From assembly GCF_005239225.2 (NCBI RefSeq), contig NC_133289.1, positions 7,633,501-7,697,500 of the forward strand: a stretch of 64,000 nt of DNA, read 5' to 3'. The translations under genes were made by a program, and so were the position numbers. The notes under the pieces are model-generated. The model saw nothing but the letters and a program-made list of their open reading frames with translations, searched no databases and was not told the origin of the DNA. Positions 1 through 13,800 of this stretch are shown one piece after another. The DNA comes from Populus alba. Lineage: Eukaryota; Streptophyta; Magnoliopsida; Malpighiales; Salicaceae. Position 1 is the stretch's first letter, and each line of letters starts with the position of its first letter.

Positions 1-98
1 GTCGAATCGTAATTTCTCTATACAGGACTGCATGCCTCGTTTTTATTCCAATTAAAAAACTAGCGTTCATTCAATTCATCATACATTTAGCACAGTCG

Positions 99-104
<6 letters not shown>

Positions 105-146
<42 letters not shown>

Positions 147-148
147 TT
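105..148. repeat. (AT)n microsatellite followed by a T run, upstream of the UPRT gene
   Basis: An uninterrupted AT dinucleotide tract runs into a poly-T stretch. The rest of 1-794 is AT-rich DNA with no gene I can recognise; it presumably holds the promoter and 5' UTR of the gene that starts at 795. Confidence 0.9.
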
Positions 149-794
149 ATAACTTTGTGTAACATATTTCAAGAAACACAAAAATACCTAGTTTATACTA
201 GTACGCGGGATCTGTACCAGTGAAATCCAACAATAACCGGAAGTAATTGGAATCAAAGGGCAAAAGTTATGGCATAGTAAGAGTTAATTACTCATCATGG
301 TTTTAGAAGCTATGCATTTAGTCCCCATTCAAATTCATTATTAACTTAGTCCTTTCTTCAATTTCATATTTATTTTCAATTTATTTTCTTTTTTCTCTTT
401 TGTGAAAAAGAAAAAGAAAAAGAGTATTTCATTATTTTTGCTATTATATGGATTAATTAATAGTTTCAACGGTTTAATTAGCTCATACAACTCCAGTATT
501 TTTTTTTAACTCCTGTTATTGTAACGGTTGTTTCACGATTTTTCTTCGTTTATTTATTTTTTAGTAACTTTAAAGCAGCGCAGGTAATAATTATTCAATC
601 GCTCACATTTTTTTTTAAATTTATTTATTTATTTTTAATAGGAGACTCCACAGATAATGGATTAGCCCAATAGGCTATAAGATCCAATGTACCCGCCCAC
701 TCCATTGAAACCAGAAGTCCCAATTCTATCCGAAAAGAATAAAACTGCGATGGAATCTTGAGCTTGAGATCGAACGAAATCCATCTTGGGATGC

Positions 795-3119
795 ATGGCG
801 TGCCGCGTTAGTAATATCAACTGTCTCCGGGCATACCCTCCTTCTACTCCGCGTTTCTCGCCCAAATGTCATCACCAAAACCCTAACTCTCCTCCTCTCC
901 TACTTAATAATCATTCCTTCCCCCCTCCTCCTACCCTCAAACCCCATCTTCCAAAACAGGTAATTACTAAACATGTACTTTCTTTTTTATTATTTTCAAT
1001 AAATATTATTACTAATGGAGAATATTGCCCCGCTGTCTCTGTCTTTCACTTACCAGATGATGTCGTGCTCCGTTACTCTTCGGCGCAGCTTTGTTACTGT
1101 GAAGTCTCACATGGCCACTGCCGAGGAGAAGTCCATTTCTGAGGACCGCATGCTTGTCAGTCCCTATTTCTTGATCTCTGTTAACTCCATTTATTTTACT
1201 GTCTTATTAAAATTAGTATTTTTTTTCCAGGTATTTGTGCCTCCACATCCATTGATAAAGCACTGGGTTTCCGTTTTGAGAAATGAACAAACCCCTTCCC
1301 CGATTTTCAGTTAGTTTAGACTCAGTCCCTTTTTTATTTTAATTTATTTTCCGTATTTTTTTAAATTTTTTTTTTTTATCTTTTTGTTGCAGGGAATGCT
1401 ATGGCTGAGTTAGGCAGGCTACTCATATATGAAGCTTCAAGGGACTGGTTGGTTAGTTTCTTTAATTTCACTATGTTTCGTCCTTTCCTTGATTCTTTTC
1501 CTCTCTTTGAATGTCCGTTATAATTTTTTGACAAATGGGAATCTGGGGTTTAGTAAACAGTAAGAACTTCTGATAAATGGGAATTTTGGATTTGTCAAGA
1601 ACTTAAGAAACTCTATTGTGCATTGTTGATTGTTTTTTTAAGCATTTCATGAGAGAAACTTTTATTCTTAGTGAGTTGTTTTTAATGGTTTCATGTTTTC
1701 TGACTTGATTTTCTGTTTTGTTGCTGCTAGCCTATGGTCACTGGAGAGATTCAGTCACCGATGGGAGTTGCATCTGTTGAATTTATTGATCCAAGAGAGC
1801 CCGTGGCAGTGAGTTAATAATTGCAGAATTTCAATGGTTTTTTCCTTTATTGTTGCTACTCTGCTATTGACTTTGTCAATCAATTTTTGTTTCTATGTTA
1901 AAGTATCTGTTTCTGTGGTACGGTTGTAATGAAAGTGTTATGATCTAATTGAATGCTGCTAGCTGGGTGATGAGTTAATGTTTTCTTCTGTTTTGAAGAT
2001 TATTCCAATCTTGCGAGCTGGTCTTGCTCTTGCAGAACATGCATCATCAATTCTTCCAGCAACCAAAACATACCATCTAGGTAAGAACGTTCACAAATGC
2101 TAAATATGAGAGCAAAGTCATGATAATAATGATAAGATTCCTTATAATTGTCCCTATAGATTTGGGATTAAATCCAGTCCATGCCTGCAATGGGCTGTAG
2201 GTCTACTACCTATTTTCTTGGGGTCAGCTATTTAAAAGAAACTGCAAAATGACAGTTATTCTAAAACAGTTGGCATCAAGCTAAGTAGCTTTCAAATTTT
2301 ACTTTTCCATTTGCCCTAGAGAATGAGAGATCTATGATTGTCTATTATTGTGGATTGACAACATTGTTGGTTTAAGAATTGTAATTGTCTTGTTCTTTTG
2401 TTTGTTCTTTTGCAATAGGGATAAGTAGAGATGAAGAGACACTTCAACCAACAATATATCTGAATAAGTAAGAATTTTCTGTCTGGGAAATAAGGAAATG
2501 TTTATAACACCCTTCGTTTGCATTATGTGATTCTGTCATCTATTAGTTTTAAATACTGATGAATTGGAATCTTCTCATCTCTTTTTATTAATGTGTACTT
2601 CTAGTGCACCGGATCTTCTTTTATTTCCTGTTTGTTTGTCTGGTTTAATTCTTTTACTGTATTTCATCTTAGAATTCGTTTTCAGACCCTCATGTTTATT
2701 ATTCACATTTTTCAACTCTTTCAATAGGTTGCCTGACACATTCCCTGAAGGGTCTCGAGTACTTGTGGTCGATCCTATGCTGGCTACAGGTACTGATCTA
2801 CTCTGATAAATAGGAATGCTGGCAACACTGATAAAGTTCGAATTCATCAAAATAAAGTCTTCTGCTGTCTTTCTTTGATGTTGCAACATGAAATAACAAA
2901 CCATCCAGTAGTGCAGTACCATAATACTGGTTATATAAAGCAAGTAGGATTTGCATAACCAGTCTTTCATTTCTACTGCAAGCTTGCAGTCTAACCATTA
3001 TTGCTTCATTGAAGGACAATAGAAATAAAATACGTAGTTATTCCTTCATCTTTCTAAGATATACAAATTTCTAATAAACAGATTAGGTGAAATATCTAGC
3101 CATTATCCAGTATATTATT

Positions 3120-3150
<31 letters not shown>

Positions 3151-4685
3151 AATTAATCTTTCATTGCTTCGCTGGATGAGAAGAAGAAACTCTTGATGAC
3201 TGAATTTATCAATTTTTGTATGAAAATATTTCCAATCCTCTCTTTCTCCTTCCCCTGCCCACCACCACCAAAAAAATTCTCCATGTGATGTGTAATTTCT
3301 TGTGCATACTTTTGCATTTATTACTACCACAAAATGTTGCATCTTTTAAGAAAGTTATTTTCCTCAATGGTGGCCTGTAACCATTCCTGATTTTGAGGCA
3401 TTTTTCTTGATTCCAGGGGGGACGATAGTGGCGTCACTTCAACTTATTAAGGAGCGTGGGGTTGATAACCAGCAGATCAAAGTGGTAAATAATTCAATCA
3501 GAGATCCTGGATTTTTTTTATCAAGTTTGGCACACTTTTATTCTGCAGAAGTAAATTGGGAGGACGGGTTTTGGTATATGCAGTTGCTTGCATGTTATAT
3601 TTCTTGATTTTTTGTTTGAATGTTTAGCGCATAGTGATTTGCTTTCCTCAATATCTATTGCCACATCTTGTGTTACAATAAGATTGGAAATTCTTTTCCA
3701 ATGATTTCTCTTGCTTATATGTTCCAAGAAAGTGTTTGAACTTTGAAGGCCTGGAAACAATAGCTTTAGGATTGGGAATGCCAAAAAAATGAACATGCAG
3801 AATTAAAGATAAAATCTCATATAGTATGGAAATGATAGGAAAAGATTCATATCATATAACTCTGTGTTGATCTATTATATTTAAATGCTTGTTGAAGGAT
3901 TGTCATTGGTTGTTTATTGTTCTGTTATATGGACAAAAGTGAGATATGCGAGCTATATATCTGACTCAATGAGCTTGTTAATATCTACTTCCTTTTCTGT
4001 GCGCTTCAGACAATCATGTGTATCTTTGCTTGCATTGTATTTTTGAGTGAATATTATTAGGTGTCATAGGGTTGCCAAATGCAATTACAGCATTCCATGA
4101 AAATGCATCAAGTTCTAATATTATTTTCATTTTTCTCATCTTATATGGGGTTTGCTTTCACTGCTTAGAAGAAAATCTGCTTCAAGATAAAATGCTAGTT
4201 GTTCAGCAGTTTAAGGTGTGATGCATAGTGGGTGATTTGGGTTATTGATAATTGTTTGTAGAATATTGGAAGTCTGGTCTTTTAGTCTCTGTTCAAGTGT
4301 GTGTGTGTGTAAACTTCAGTGAGTAGATTGCTGAAGGAAAAACTGCTGTATGACAGATATCTGCTGTAGCTGCTCCTCCAGCCCTTCAAAAGCTCAGCGA
4401 GAAATTCCCGGGGTAGTAATATCCTCAAATGATTTTTTGCAAGTAAATATGAATGAAACATTTGTAAGGCATTTACCGTTTCCTTATTTGGTGATTTTCC
4501 AGGCTTCATGTTTACACTGGAATAATAGACCCCACTGTTAACGACAAAGGGTAAGTACCTGTCACCATTATTATACCCAACAGACAGAGGTGAAGATGTG
4601 TGTTTCACCCTCTTATTAATCTGTTCTTTTCAGGTTCATAGTTCCTGGACTTGGAGATGCAGGAGATCGCAGCTTCGGAACATGA
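795..4685 (+). CDS. UPP: Uracil phosphoribosyltransferase, plastid-type (12 exons, 298 aa)
   Basis: The enzyme makes UMP from uracil and PRPP in pyrimidine salvage; the plant homologue (Arabidopsis UPP, At3g53900 from memory) acts in the chloroplast. Exons: 795-959, 1057-1155, 1231-1309, 1393-1451, 1731-1808, 1999-2080, 2419-2467, 2728-2789, 3417-3484, 4357-4412, 4503-4550, 4634-4685. All introns are GT-AG and the frame stays open through all 299 codons. Residues 1 to about 90 are rich in Ser, Pro and Asn and look like a transit peptide. The conserved enzyme starts near FVPPHPLIKHW. The PRPP-binding motif VVDPMLATGGT is at about residues 217-227, and the C-terminal uracil-binding segment PGLGDAGDR is at about 286-294. 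The protein stops right after GDRSFGT; the Arabidopsis protein, as I recall it, runs several residues further. The start was chosen as the first ATG in frame with the transit peptide. Confidence 0.95.
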
Positions 4686-7344
4686 AGTCCAAGTAGATTT
4701 TCATGCATGCCTCTAGCCTGTTCTTAATTGTCCTGGCTTGCAATTTTGATTATTGAGTGTCACTTATTTCAGGACTTAAAAAGGCTTTCGTGAGTTTTTT
4801 GCAATGGTTCAGCTCATAGAAAGGGGGGAAAATCAGAAATTGAGGAATTTTGTAAAAGAAAAGAAAATTGTATTCTAATTGGCAAAAAGTTTATTTGCTT
4901 GCTTGGCATACTGTGAAGCGCCCAATCAAAGCATGCAGTAAAATCACATCAGCCACTTGAAATTGAAGTCTTAGATAGCATGGATGATCATGCTTTTTAT
5001 TGTCACTTCGACTTGTAGAAATGACTATTGACTTTTGAGTACTGATTCTGAATTTTTTTTTATATAAATAATTCATGACAAAATGAGTTAATTCAAAAGC
5101 ATAAGCAGTTTGCAAGCTCGACATTTTAGTTGCAGAATCATTGATCAGTTACCGAGTCCTGGAATTTTAAATTTCCTGGGTTTTTTCAATCGGATCACAG
5201 TGGCTATCGTCAATGAAAACGCTGGATGATTCTCTTCACAAATTCAACTTAAAGGGGGAGAGAGCGATCGTCCACTTGCTTGGCTTGGAGTTGGTATATC
5301 TTTCAAGTCCTATATTGTAGAATTTGATGGGGAAATAGAGTGGCACAGAATATCCCACCACTCCATGAATACGTAAAAACAAGAGGTCTAAGAAAGCGCA
5401 TGAGTTAAGTAGGCTTGGAGGAGGATTGATCCACCTGGTTTGGGTCGATTAAGGTACTGTTTGTTTGTATGGCCCAACTGTGTTTTTTCAGTTTTTCTTG
5501 CTTTAGATAAATTTTTTAAAGTAACAAGTATGACAAAGATGATCATGATCATATGTAAGAAGTAACAAGCATGACAGAGATGATAGAGAACGTGCAAGTA
5601 GTTTCAGTTACCGCTCCTACCACCAGCTTCACGACACTCTTCTATATATGGTGCCATAATCTTCATCAACAGCTTTGATTTTGGTGCCATTTTCTTCAAT
5701 TGGCATGGACTACTCGACCTCGTTGCGGTTAAAACCTAGCTTGCAGAGACAAATCGACAAGAAAGCTGCTACAAATGCAGCTAAGAGGTCTCCATACCAT
5801 TACTGAAACTTGAGAAACAAGGAATATCACTGCCTCTCTCTCTTTTATAGCCAAGTGATTGTCTAAGGTTTGCAGACAGCTAGGCGGAGCGAGCGCTTTT
5901 AGTTACTCCGAAGAAAAAGAAAACAACGAGTTTACGATTCCAGGCACAACAGGAGCAAACCCTGGTCTGTTGATTTTCCCGAGCAACTCAAAACTCTGAA
6001 TTGATGGTAAGAACAGGAACTGCCATTTTTCCTCTGTCCAACTTAAGATGACTTGCCCGATCTACACATAATCATTACCATCTAATCCATGCCTCGAGTT
6101 TGAGGACGTCAATTCTTGCGTATTGCAAGGGTCTCCGTCAAAGTTCCAGTTTGCACGCAGGCTGTAGCGGCCAAGGATGATAGAAAATGACGTAGAAATT
6201 AAGGATATATCCAAGAAGACAAACTCGGAGACTTCGCTCAATTCTCCTCAGAACATCCCGCAACAATCTCAAACAGAAGTCATATATATTCCACGTGCGT
6301 AAATGAGATCACTATCTAATAACATTCCTTGGCATGCAAAAATACAAATATGAGATAGATTGCATCGAAGAAATCCCTGGAGGCTTAGTGTAGTTTTTAG
6401 TGAACAGATATATTCTATATTTCTGAACTAAACTACGACGTTACAAGACTTAGTTTTATGTTATATAAAAACTAATTCGAAGTCCTTGTTTTCAAAATAC
6501 AGGAAAAGAAACTAAGAAATCTCTTTCACGAAATGAGAAAACTATTGGCAAGACCTTGAACAAAAAATCTCTATGGAAACCCGATACATTTTTTGACTGT
6601 CAAGAGAAATCTCTATGGATGAAATTATAGATTATGGATAATCATTACAGAAAAAACTAAATGGTGTGGGTAAAGATTTAGAGGGTTCACACAATATTTT
6701 TCCACACTTTATTTTTTATATGCTCTGACATGAGAAAAAGATGAAAAGAAAGAACAAATTAATTAGTACTGAGGAATGTTTTTATGTAGCCATCTCCTTT
6801 GGGTTTCTTGCTTGTCTTGGCTGCTTTTGAAAAAAAAAACAAATAACGTTTCCTCTAGAATTTTTTAGAATCTAGTTATTTTTTTTTTAAGCAGGACTAA
6901 AAATATAAAAAATAAAATTTTAAATAAAAATTAAATACTATGGACCTGAATTATATTATTGGAAAAGATAAAAGAGGTTTTAGAAGGAACAAGACAATCA
7001 CTTTTTTTTTTTTTTCAAAAGAGGCTATCCTATCCATACCAAGCTGAGCGTTGGAAGATTGAATCCTCTTATTATTATATTATTTGTAATATCGTTTGAT
7101 GAGCTTCGATTGATGTGCAATGAGATAAGAAAAACTTCGTTACTATAATAAGTATGGTATTAAATAAATGAAAACAAATCTATATACATTAAAGAAATAC
7201 CTGCTCTAAACAAATATATGGCCTAAAAAAGAAAATGGTGTTAAAAATGCAATAATTGAACTTGTACAACAAATAATCACAATTACACACCAGGAATCAT
7301 CCTCGATCATGAATCCCGAACAAGAGAGAGTTGGTGTCATTGTG
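4686..7344. other. Intergenic DNA without a recognised gene
   Basis: About 2.6 kb between the UPRT and glycine-rich genes. The first few hundred bases are probably UPRT 3' UTR. No coding exon, RNA gene or element termini could be recognised; the last kilobase is very AT-rich with long T runs. Confidence 0.5.
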
Positions 7345-7722
7345 TCAACAACCCCACCCCCGCCTCCACCACCCCCACCCCCACCCCCACCACCCCCATC
7401 GCCACCCCCTCCCCCTCCCTCCACCACCCCCGCCTCCAAAATCACAGCCTCCCCCTCCCCCGCCTCCCCCACCCCCGCCTCCAAAATCACAGCCTCCCCT
7501 CCCCCACCTCCAAAAATCAGGTGTCCAACCAAGACCACCATCTTCTATGTCACCACCACCACCATCTTCTATGTCACCACCACCACCACCGCCACCACCA
7601 CCACCACCTTTTATGCCGCCGCCAGTGCTGTTGAGCAGAAAGCAAACTGCTAGTAACTTCAAAAGAACACAGAAAGCAAACATTGAGCAGACAGCTATAA
7701 CAAAGATGATGAAAGGTTGCAT
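7345..7722 (-). CDS. Small membrane-anchored or secreted glycine-rich protein (125 aa, single exon)
   Basis: A hydrophobic segment at about residues 3-29 (FIIFVIAVCSMFAFC...LLKLLAVCFLL) reads as an uncleaved signal anchor or signal peptide. From about residue 33 the protein is almost pure glycine, with two DIEDGG units, two CDFGGGG units and Trp/Arg-rich stretches near the end. Glycine-rich proteins of this build are often cell-wall or plasma-membrane proteins; the function here is not known. Support that it is a gene: a good TATA box lies 72 bp upstream, and the promoter plus N-terminal codons are kept in a second copy at 13.9-14.1 kb. The C-terminal frame is uncertain because the tract is low complexity and an indel would shift it. 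Pro-rich frames on the opposite strand are mirror images of the repeat. Confidence 0.6.
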   Translation of the reverse strand: MQPFIIFVIAVCSMFAFCVLLKLLAVCFLLNSTGGGIKGGGGGGGGGGGDIEDGGGGDIEDGGLGWTPDFWRWGRGGCDFGGGGGGGGGGGGCDFGGGGGGGRGRGWRWGWWGWGWGWWRRGWGC

Positions 7723-7989
7723 TTCTGTCTTTCTTTCCTTCCTCTTCTTTTATGCACTTAAAATAATTAGTTATACAAACATAGTTACGGCTCCTTTTAT
7801 AGATTATAGCTGTGCATGGCAGAGAAGCTAGCCCATTCTTCTTTAGTTCTTAAAAACAATGACGTGTCCAGATTAAACCCGCGGTTTGCCAAGTCTTATC
7901 GTTTATTATGTGAAGATTGAAATCAAAATTAGCGTCTCTCTCTTGATTTTCCAGGTACTTGAATGATTCATGGGCTAGCTTACTTGTTA
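7648..7989. repeat. Duplicated segment, copy 1, left part (promoter and 5' end of glycine-rich gene)
   Basis: Near-identical to 13930-14277. It covers the first about 25 codons, 5' UTR, TATA box and upstream region of the minus-strand glycine-rich gene. Homology stops at the short motif TGTTA (7985-7989) and resumes at a second TGTTA at 9825. Confidence 0.85.
7792..7802 (-). promoter_or_regulatory. TATA box of the glycine-rich protein gene
   Basis: Read on the minus strand the sequence is CTATAAAAGGAG, about 72 bp before the ATG at 7722. The same box occurs in the duplicated copy near 14.08 kb, which supports it as a conserved core promoter. Confidence 0.65.
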
Positions 7990-8807
7990 TAACAATTGGT
8001 CAACTTCTGACTAATTCTCTTCAAGGGATTACCATTTGCCACGTAGGGTAGCATATTGGGTCCCTTTATAGCTTCACTGTTCGAATCACTGTACATTACG
8101 GAATATTTATAATTTTGTCCTTCCTTCGTGACTAGGCTCAATTTATTTTTGTGTTTTAAAATTACATTTAAAAAAATTTAAATTGTTTTTAATTTTTTTG
8201 TTTTAATTTAATATATTTTTTAATATTTGTATATCATTTAGAACGAACCTCCAATATTAATTTCTATTTATCACAAAAACATCGGAGATTTTTTTATATT
8301 GATTTCTCTTTTTAATATCTTTTTTTAATAACTTTTTTATATGATAAGATTCTAGTTTTTAGACTTTACTGATTCTTATTTTTTTCTAAAATTGATTTTG
8401 AAATCTTGTTTTTTCATGTTAATGTTTATTATTGCTCATTGTATTCTTAACTAGAAATTGAGAATTTATTTTGGAGATCGTTTTTTTTTTGTAATCATAT
8501 TGAATTGCTTTTTCTATTTTAACAAACATTAATACAATAAATTATTTTATTTAAAAAATATTTATATATTTTTTGTTAGAAATGTATAAAGTCAGTCATC
8601 AAGGGGTTCAATTTTGTTAACTAATAGTCAATTTTAATAGAGGGGACCATATTATCAACATAGCATGACCTATAAGGACTCAATCAAACAAAAATCAATC
8701 GAGGAACTCAAATAAAAATAAAAAAATGGAAGAGTACAAGGATGAATTAATGAGAGAAACCCCTCGTTTAACTAAACGCAACACTCGAGAGTCAAGATTG
8801 CTGATTC

Positions 8808-9606
8808 TAAGGCTCCGTTTATTTGCAGGAAAGTAGTTTTTTTTTGGAAAGTGAATTTCGGGGAAAGTAAATTCCTGGAAAGTGAATTCCGGGAAAATAT
8901 TTTCCGATGTTTGGTAGTGTTATGGAAAATGAACTGAAAAATAATTTATTAATGAATTAAATTTTTTTTCAAAGTTTATCTAATATATATAAAATATTTA
9001 ATATAAAATATTTAATCACTTACAATTGTCATAACCCAATTTTTGACCTTTTTATTTATTATTTAAAAAAAAAAAATGATGAAAAATAAAAATAAAATAA
9101 ATGAAGGATTAATTAAAATTTGGGTTAAGGGCAACATGATTGGAAATTTAAAGATTTAATTAAACTCTTGACTAGTTTAATTAATTAAATCAAGGGTTTA
9201 ATTGGAGAATTGATTTAATTAAAATTTAGATTATTTTAATTAAAGAAATCAAGAGTTTAATTGAAGAATTAATGAGTTTGAGGAATTAATTAAACTTTGA
9301 TTTAATCAAAAACCCACCGCTTTGCATTTTAATTAACTGCTACAGTGCAAGCGAATTATAATTCACTTGCTACAGTAGCAAGTGAATTATATCACTGCCT
9401 ACTGTGGCAAGTGAATTATATCGCTTGCCACTGTAGCAAGTGAAGGTGTGCGCTACGCACGCCGAAAGGAAAGTGTTTTCCTTTTCTAACAGAAGGAAAA
9501 CACTTTCTTTCAAGCACGTTATTATTTTTCTTTATCGTCGCCAAACATAGGAAAAGCAGGAAAGTGAATTCCAAGAATTTACTTTCCTGCAATCAAACAC
9601 GGCTTA
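8808..9606. mobile_element. Non-autonomous TIR element (MITE-like, about 0.8 kb)
   Basis: The left end (TAAGGCTCCGTTTATTTGCAG) and the inverted right end (TAAGCCGTGTTTGATTGCAG) share a terminal inverted repeat of about 27 bp with mismatches that continues into GGAAAGTA. The ends are rich in GGAAAGTGAATTCC-type motifs. The inside holds several head-to-head copies of a GCAAGTGAATTATA motif (9350-9445). At about 9030 there is a stretch beginning TGTCATAACCCAATTTTTGA that resembles the start of the LTR-like sequence at 47468, so a retroelement fragment may sit inside. No coding capacity. No clear target-site duplication was found, so the superfamily is open. Confidence 0.6.
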
Positions 9607-9824
9607 AGAGTTTATTGACCTCTCTTTATTTTTTTTTCTTTTTATAAAAAAAATCCCATAGTGTGGCAAGAAAATTAAGCCGCAAGGATGAAAACTATAC
9701 TTGGATTATCAACAAAATAAAAATCACGATATGAATCAGAAAGGAAACCCTATTAAAGGCTGTTAATATAAAATCACATTTGAATTTACAAATAACTATG
9801 CTTAGAGGTTGACAGCCAATGCAA

Positions 9825-10035
9825 TGTTAGAGTAGAACACACTTCCCAGTTGGATTTCTTTGAAAATCATATTATTACTGTGTTAATTAGCCAAATACTC
9901 TAAGCATCACCAAGAAAAAGAAGATTCCATGTTTTCCTCTCAAATTAATTTGCCCCATTGGAAATGAAAAATTGTGCATTATATATACGGACGAAGCATA
10001 CCGTGACAAACCAAAACATAAAAAACCATGAATTA
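9825..10035. repeat. Duplicated segment, copy 1, right part
   Basis: Matches 14273-14464 closely, including a shared stretch around CATCACCAAGAAAAAGAAG and a motif containing CATACCGTGACAAACC. In copy 2 the left and right parts are directly joined. Confidence 0.85.
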
Positions 10036-10805
10036 TATAAGTGTTGAATATATATATATATATATATTATGAGCTAGTGTAGTGGATGAAATTTATGACA
10101 TATTCGAGCTTATTTTGGCATCTTAAATGAAAGCCTTAGAGAATGCGTAGATTGGACAAATATTTAATTGTTGTTAATAGTGGATGAATTGAGAGATGAC
10201 TTCTTCTGATATTTATTATATTTAGAGTAAAATTGAATAAAATCTAAGAGGTTTCAAACCCAATTTATAAGGGGCTAACATGTAAATTAGGGCTACATTG
10301 AGGGTTTTTTCTATGAAAAAAAGGGTATGATCTAGGCTATAAATTGGGTTGGGAAAATGAGCCAAAACCCACACAGTCCTATCGGCATCCAGAATAATTA
10401 ATTTTGCTTGTTGACTCTTCTATGTTGCAAAACTTAACGGTCAATTCATTTTCTTGTTTCTTAGGAAATCATTTTATCAAACGCTAATAACTGATTTTTT
10501 TTTTTTTAAATAACACGCTGAATAAAAAAATTGAAAACAAGTACAGCCGGGAAAACTTTTTGGGATTCATTACACTTTTTAATTTTTATGCTATTGGAAT
10601 TAATGCAACCTCAAAAAAAAAAACAATTAGTGAAGTAAACATTTATAAAAAAGCTACTGAAAGTTAAAAGTTTAGTTTAATTTAGATATTTTATGTATAA
10701 TTATTTTGAGAATAAATGATTATTCATGGGAATTTAGCCTGATAAAAACTTTTACTATTCTCAGCTGAAATTCACCTCTCCTACCTTTTCTTGTGTCATT
10801 GATAA

Positions 10806-10854
<49 letters not shown>

Positions 10855-13800
10855 CTTTTACACTATTATTTTTAATGTATTTTGAATTTATTTGAATTGA
10901 TTGGAAGTTATTTTTATAAGTTTGGCATAAAAAAAAAAAGATTTCATGAATTAATCATTAAAAGATAAGAAATTCTGCATTTTATATTTTGAACCTAACT
11001 TCTTGTGACAAGTTTTTTGCCAAGTTAGAGTTCCAGAATGAAAAAATAGGCTCAATCTACGTTGAAGTACACATGTCAAGCTTTCCAGGAAGGTATTATG
11101 AAAAAAATTACAATCTCATTTAGACCTCGAATTAGCTTGCAAACTCAGGCTAGAATCCTTTTTGCAGTAGGATTCTCTGCTTTCATACTAGAGATTCAAA
11201 CAAAAATATCTTGAACTTGTGATATTGAAATCAGGCGATTCAAAAATCTAAATTCATCTAAACATTCAGGACTATAATTTTCATGAAGGACTCAAAGTTA
11301 GATAAAATTATTTTGAATGACAAAATTCAGACGCAATCTGGTTGGTTGAAATGGATCCTTTGATCTGATTTGAAAACTAACAATGCCGAACATCCAAATA
11401 TGATTGAGAGTCTTACATAAAAATAGTGGGGTTTAGGAACCAAGAAAGTTATAGATCAAGTCTTTAACATGTCTTGAATGAAAGAATATAGTTGAGATGA
11501 TCGGATATTACAAAAAATCAAGTCAGAATAAAAATCTAAATTGTAATAAAGTTGGTATTACAATCAAATTGTAACAGTAGCAGAAGCATATTTCAACACA
11601 AATTCTTAGAGATTTATCCAACCTTAAAGATCAGATAAAGAAGGAATGAATTTAGTATCATGAAGACTTCTAATTAATTAGCCTAAGAATTCTGGAGATT
11701 TCAATAGCAAAAGGAGAGGATAAAGAAAGCACAACACAACTAAAACAAGGTTGAAAAAACATTCATTTCTTCTCTGTTTTTGTCAATTTCCAACAACCAT
11801 GAACTAAACTCCTGAATTTGGTTTAAGAGGGATACACATTATCTCCATTAGCACAATGTGAGAAATAACATTATTATTGTAATTGTTTCAGATTCAAGTA
11901 TTTATTTTTTCTTATTCAAAATTATGTTATTGATTCTTATTCAAACTTATTGAATTGTTTTAAGATGTCATGTATGATTTCTAGTTTATTTCAATCCATA
12001 ATTGTTGTTAGAGACTAGAGTAAGAAGCAAAAGAAATTAATTTGATTTCTGCAACTCTCATCTTGATTTATTAGAGAAGAATAAACTAAGTTAAATTTGT
12101 CAAGCTTTTGAACGTTTGCATAGAAAAAATGCATAGATTTTATTCCTAAGACTACAACCAAGTGAATGAAAATTACTTTCAATATTTCATTTGTTTGATG
12201 GTAAGAAAATGATTAGAGAGCTTTTTCTAATTAATATACTCGTAATCTCATTGATTTTTCTCAGCTTTAAGGGATATGAAATTTATTTTCTTGATGTGAA
12301 AGAATATTTACTTTACTTCAATGATCAATTTATTTATAGGAATGGATATGTGGATCCTTGAACTGATTTAACGACATATCAATTTATTATTTTTAGAATT
12401 ATTGTTTCTTGAATTCTTCATTCAAATCCCTCGTTCTTTCTCATTTTGGTATATTGTAAGAAGATTAAATGAAATTTTGCTTGGGTTCTACTGGTTAAAT
12501 AAAATTGGCTAATTAGAAAATAATTATGAACATATTGAATAGAGTAAAATGAGTTCTTAAAAAATTTAAACCATGTAAGTTATTATTTTAAAAAATAGGA
12601 TGTAAACCCTAGATAAGATCTATAAGAATAACGAAGTAAATATTATATTAAGTAAGTAAATTGACTATTTACACTAGGAGGAAGATAGCAGATTTTTGGA
12701 ATTTGAAATAAAATGGGTATGTTTTATTTTTAAAAATAAGAATACAAAAAGTGGTTGAAAAATAAAAAATATAGAAATAAGAATAAAAATGAAATGAAAT
12801 TCAAATTAGCCTAGCTTAAATTTGGTATAAACAAACAATGAAATCTAGAAAATATTACCTGAAAAACATAAAAGGATGTAAAGAAAAGACATAGTGATAA
12901 TTAACAAAATTCATATGTGTGTATAGGGGTGGGGAAAAGTGTGAGATTGTTAAGGAGTTAGAGAGAAGAAGTTAGGGAGGTGAAGAAAAAAGGAGAAAGC
13001 TTGGAGAAAGCTTAACCGGTTAGCTTTGAGAGTGCATATTATTGCCCGGTAAAGTATTTTAAGCTTATTTGAACACGATATTAAGAAGTTTAGTTGATGT
13101 TTTGATTGAATTCTAAATTCTTGAATTTAAAGTTCTTATGTGAAATTAGGGGTCTTATAAAATCATTATGGGATGATATTATTAAGATGAAATAGCATTG
13201 AAATGGCCTAAAATAATAAGTAATTGAAGAAAGAAACTTGTAATTTTACATGCTATAGGGCCACGATCATAGTAAAAGGTAATTAAGGTATGGGAGATTA
13301 CAGTATGCATGGCTAGGATTAGACGAGACCGAGACATCATCAACACGGAGAGATACAGTCTTGTTGATTTTTCGTATTTATTAGAGGTAAAACAATTCTT
13401 GGGTATTCATGAATCTGAAATTATCTATCATCTACATGTCTATGACTATTCAAACTTTTCTCCTTGTGTTGATTAATATCGTCGCATTCCTCACTAAAGA
13501 CCTTAATTCTGGCACATTTTGCAGATTCCTAGCTAGTTCTCAATCTTTTCTTTCTCTTCTAATCCACGAATATATAGTTAGACGACAAAATGTCCCTTGG
13601 AATATTGGTTGGGGGGGGGGGGGGGCGACTCGTTTGACCAGAAGGATCGACTTGCATATATTTAATTTAATCCGTCAAGTCATGTAATATTTATAACAAT
13701 ACGTTAATTTATCATCCAAGATTTGAATCCTAAAAAATGATTTGATAAAGAATTGTGAATATACAATTATTTATAATGTTATAAGATGAAAAATCTTTGT

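Noticed and set aside
7309..7831. Plus-strand proline-rich frames opposite the glycine-rich gene
   Set aside because: They are the reverse reading of the same CCACC/GGTGG repeats. The TATA box and hydrophobic anchor support the minus strand only.
8080..8100. GTTCGAATC motif resembling a tRNA B box
   Set aside because: No cloverleaf can be folded around it.
11000..12500. Possible old LTR-type or other retroelement
   Set aside because: The texture is repeat-like but no LTR ends, PBS, PPT or coding domain could be shown.
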